Positions 32,563-33,559 of a stretch of DNA of 33,559 nt are shown one piece after another. Location: NCBI GenBank assembly GCA_021647985.1, contig JAKITQ010000034.1, positions 1-33,559 of the forward strand, in the 5' to 3' direction. This stretch comes from Flavobacteriaceae bacterium. Its GTDB lineage: Bacteria > Bacteroidota > Bacteroidia > Flavobacteriales > Flavobacteriaceae. Every line of letters begins with the position of its first letter. Within the stretch, counting starts at the first letter, position 1. The notes below the pieces were generated by a model that was given only the letters and a program-made list of their open reading frames with translations, was not told the DNA's origin and searched no databases. The position numbers and the translations under genes are program-made.

Positions 32563-32570
32563 TATATTTG
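32563..32570 (+). promoter_or_regulatory. -7 element of the zeta-like toxin pair
   Basis: TATATTTG matches TAnnTTTG and lies 18 bases before the ATG at 32588. No well-spaced -33 TTTG is seen. Confidence 0.5.
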
Positions 32571-32587
32571 TGATAAATTCTTAAACA

Positions 32588-32824
32588 ATGCAAAAGAGTA
32601 AAAACAGAAATGAAGAAACACTAACTCCTGCTGAATTAAATAAATTAGCAGGTATTGCTACAAGAGAAGCTTCTAGAGATATGAGAGAAAGACTGGATGT
32701 TATATTGTATGTGAAGGATGGTTATTTGATAAGAGAATTTAAAAGTGGAAAAATTGAGAAAATACGCAAAATTGCTTCAACAAAAGTTACTCCTGGTTCA
32801 ATAATAAAAATAATAAAAAAGTAA
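32588..32824 (+). CDS. Candidate antitoxin upstream of a zeta-like kinase
   Basis: A 78-residue charged protein. The N-terminal helix contains TLTPAELNKLAGIATREASR. A short beta stretch follows (ERLDVILYVKDGYLIREFKSG), then a Lys/Ile tail. It ends two bases before the kinase ATG and has its own -7 element. It is not similar to the known epsilon antitoxin as far as I can judge, so it may be a different antitoxin type, assigned from context only. Confidence 0.55.
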   Translation: MQKSKNRNEETLTPAELNKLAGIATREASRDMRERLDVILYVKDGYLIREFKSGKIEKIRKIASTKVTPGSIIKIIKK

Positions 32825-32826
32825 AG

Positions 32827-33559
32827 ATGCAATCAAAACGTTTGCGAATGTTTGCTGGGCCTAATGGATCGGGTAAAAGTACAATTTTTAATAGATTAAA
32901 AGATAAAATTGATTTTGGCTTTTATTTAAATGCAGATGAAATTGAGCTTAAATTAAAGGAAAATGGATTTGTTGATCTTACAGCTTTTTTTATTGAATCA
33001 GTCCCAAACAATATTTTTAATGACTTTCTTGAAAATAACACGCTATTCAAAAAAGCACTAGCTCAGAATATTGAAATTAACTTAATGCTTCAGGGAAATA
33101 GAATTATTTCAAAAACCAAAAATATAACTTCTTATGAAGCTTCAATTATAGTTAGTTTTATCAGAGATTTACTAATGTCTAAAGGTAGCAAATTTACTTT
33201 TGAGACTGTTATGTCTCACATTTCAAAGGTTGATACATTACAAAAAAGTCAAAATTTGGGATATAAAAATTATTTATACTTTATTTCAACTGACGATGTT
33301 CAGTTAAACATTCTTAGAGTTAAAGATAGAGTTACTAAAGGAGGACATAATGTTGAAGAATCAAAAATTAAAAATAGATATTTCAATAGTTTAGAATTAT
33401 TGCATAAGGTTATACCATATACTCACCGAGCATTTATATTTGATAATTCCGGAGAATCTGCTAAACTTATTTTAGAAGTAATAAAAAATAAGGAGATCAG
33501 ATTTTATTCAGAAAATATACCTGAATGGGTAAGTCGTTGGTTATTATCATATTTAAAGT
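32827..33559 (+). CDS. Zeta-toxin-like P-loop kinase (partial, runs off the right edge)
   Basis: The frame from ATG 32827 is open for 244 codons to the window end. Walker A GPNGSGKST is at residues 11-19, followed by YLNADEIE and then FTFETVMSH. These are the zeta/PezT-type blocks: a nucleotide loop, an acidic site after N-A-D, and the ET-V-S substrate motif. Zeta toxins phosphorylate UDP-N-acetylglucosamine and poison cell-wall synthesis; Bacteroidota relatives may have other substrates. It is coupled to the small gene upstream. The C terminus is not visible. Confidence 0.8.
   Translation, partial: MQSKRLRMFAGPNGSGKSTIFNRLKDKIDFGFYLNADEIELKLKENGFVDLTAFFIESVPNNIFNDFLENNTLFKKALAQNIEINLMLQGNRIISKTKNITSYEASIIVSFIRDLLMSKGSKFTFETVMSHISKVDTLQKSQNLGYKNYLYFISTDDVQLNILRVKDRVTKGGHNVEESKIKNRYFNSLELLHKVIPYTHRAFIFDNSGESAKLILEVIKNKEIRFYSENIPEWVSRWLLSYLK

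Overview
The window looks like the chromosome of a member of the Bacteroidota, most likely a marine Flavobacteriaceae. The evidence is strong A+T richness, Bacteroidota-type TAnnTTTG promoter elements with no Shine-Dalgarno signal, a fused CcsB-CcsA cytochrome c maturation protein, a TIGR02436-type four-helix-bundle gene, and intergenic filler of a kind I associate with flavobacteria. No tRNA, rRNA or CRISPR array was recognised.

Positions 1-10,110 (minus strand) hold a respiratory locus read from right to left. Its genes are an ethylbenzene-dehydrogenase-like (EB_dh) cytochrome lipoprotein, a mono-heme cytochrome lipoprotein, a beta-barrel-like protein, a small Tat protein, and then two copies of a module made of a Tat-exported ferredoxin, an NrfD-like quinone-interacting membrane protein and a membrane-anchored beta-sandwich protein. 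A class I cytochrome c lies between the two modules. No catalytic molybdopterin or other terminal-reductase subunit is visible, so the substrate is unknown. Three promoters in this locus share one architecture: a TGAY-N4-ATCA Crp/Fnr-type box whose centre lies exactly 33 bp from the centre of a TAnnTTTA element. This suggests one Crp/Fnr-family activator drives all three transcripts. Divergently, at 10,551-13,721, lies ccsBA, whose product attaches heme to c-type cytochromes like those of the locus.

Positions 13,722-17,658 hold a glutathione-peroxidase-like lipoprotein, a bidirectional terminator, a secreted Tyr/Arg/Ser-rich protein, and a 1.5 kb repeat region. The repeat region has 108-bp tandem units with a covarying hairpin, an IS630-like remnant flanked by TA, and two near-identical copies of a structured RNA. 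A diverged third copy of that RNA lies at 31,781-31,920, upstream of a sugar transferase pseudogene. All three copies fold as a closing stem, a long arm and a short hairpin, then a U-rich tract. I could not match the RNA to a known family.

Positions 17,659-33,559 (plus strand) hold priA, a broken ParDE-type toxin-antitoxin pair, and GDP-fucose genes (gmd, a four-helix-bundle gene, fcl) from the edge of a surface-polysaccharide locus. A string of small defence or addiction cassettes follows: an AlbA_2 regulator, a self-inhibited Fic enzyme, a RelE/ParE-type pair, MntA-HepT, an AbiE-type pair, a Bro-N protein, and a zeta-like toxin with a candidate antitoxin that runs off the right edge. The cassettes are separated by low-complexity spacers. 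In the 24-29 kb part, same-orientation REP-like elements punctuate them, and longer direct repeats bracket MntA-HepT. This could be a repeat-delimited, integrase-free way of accumulating toxin-antitoxin modules.
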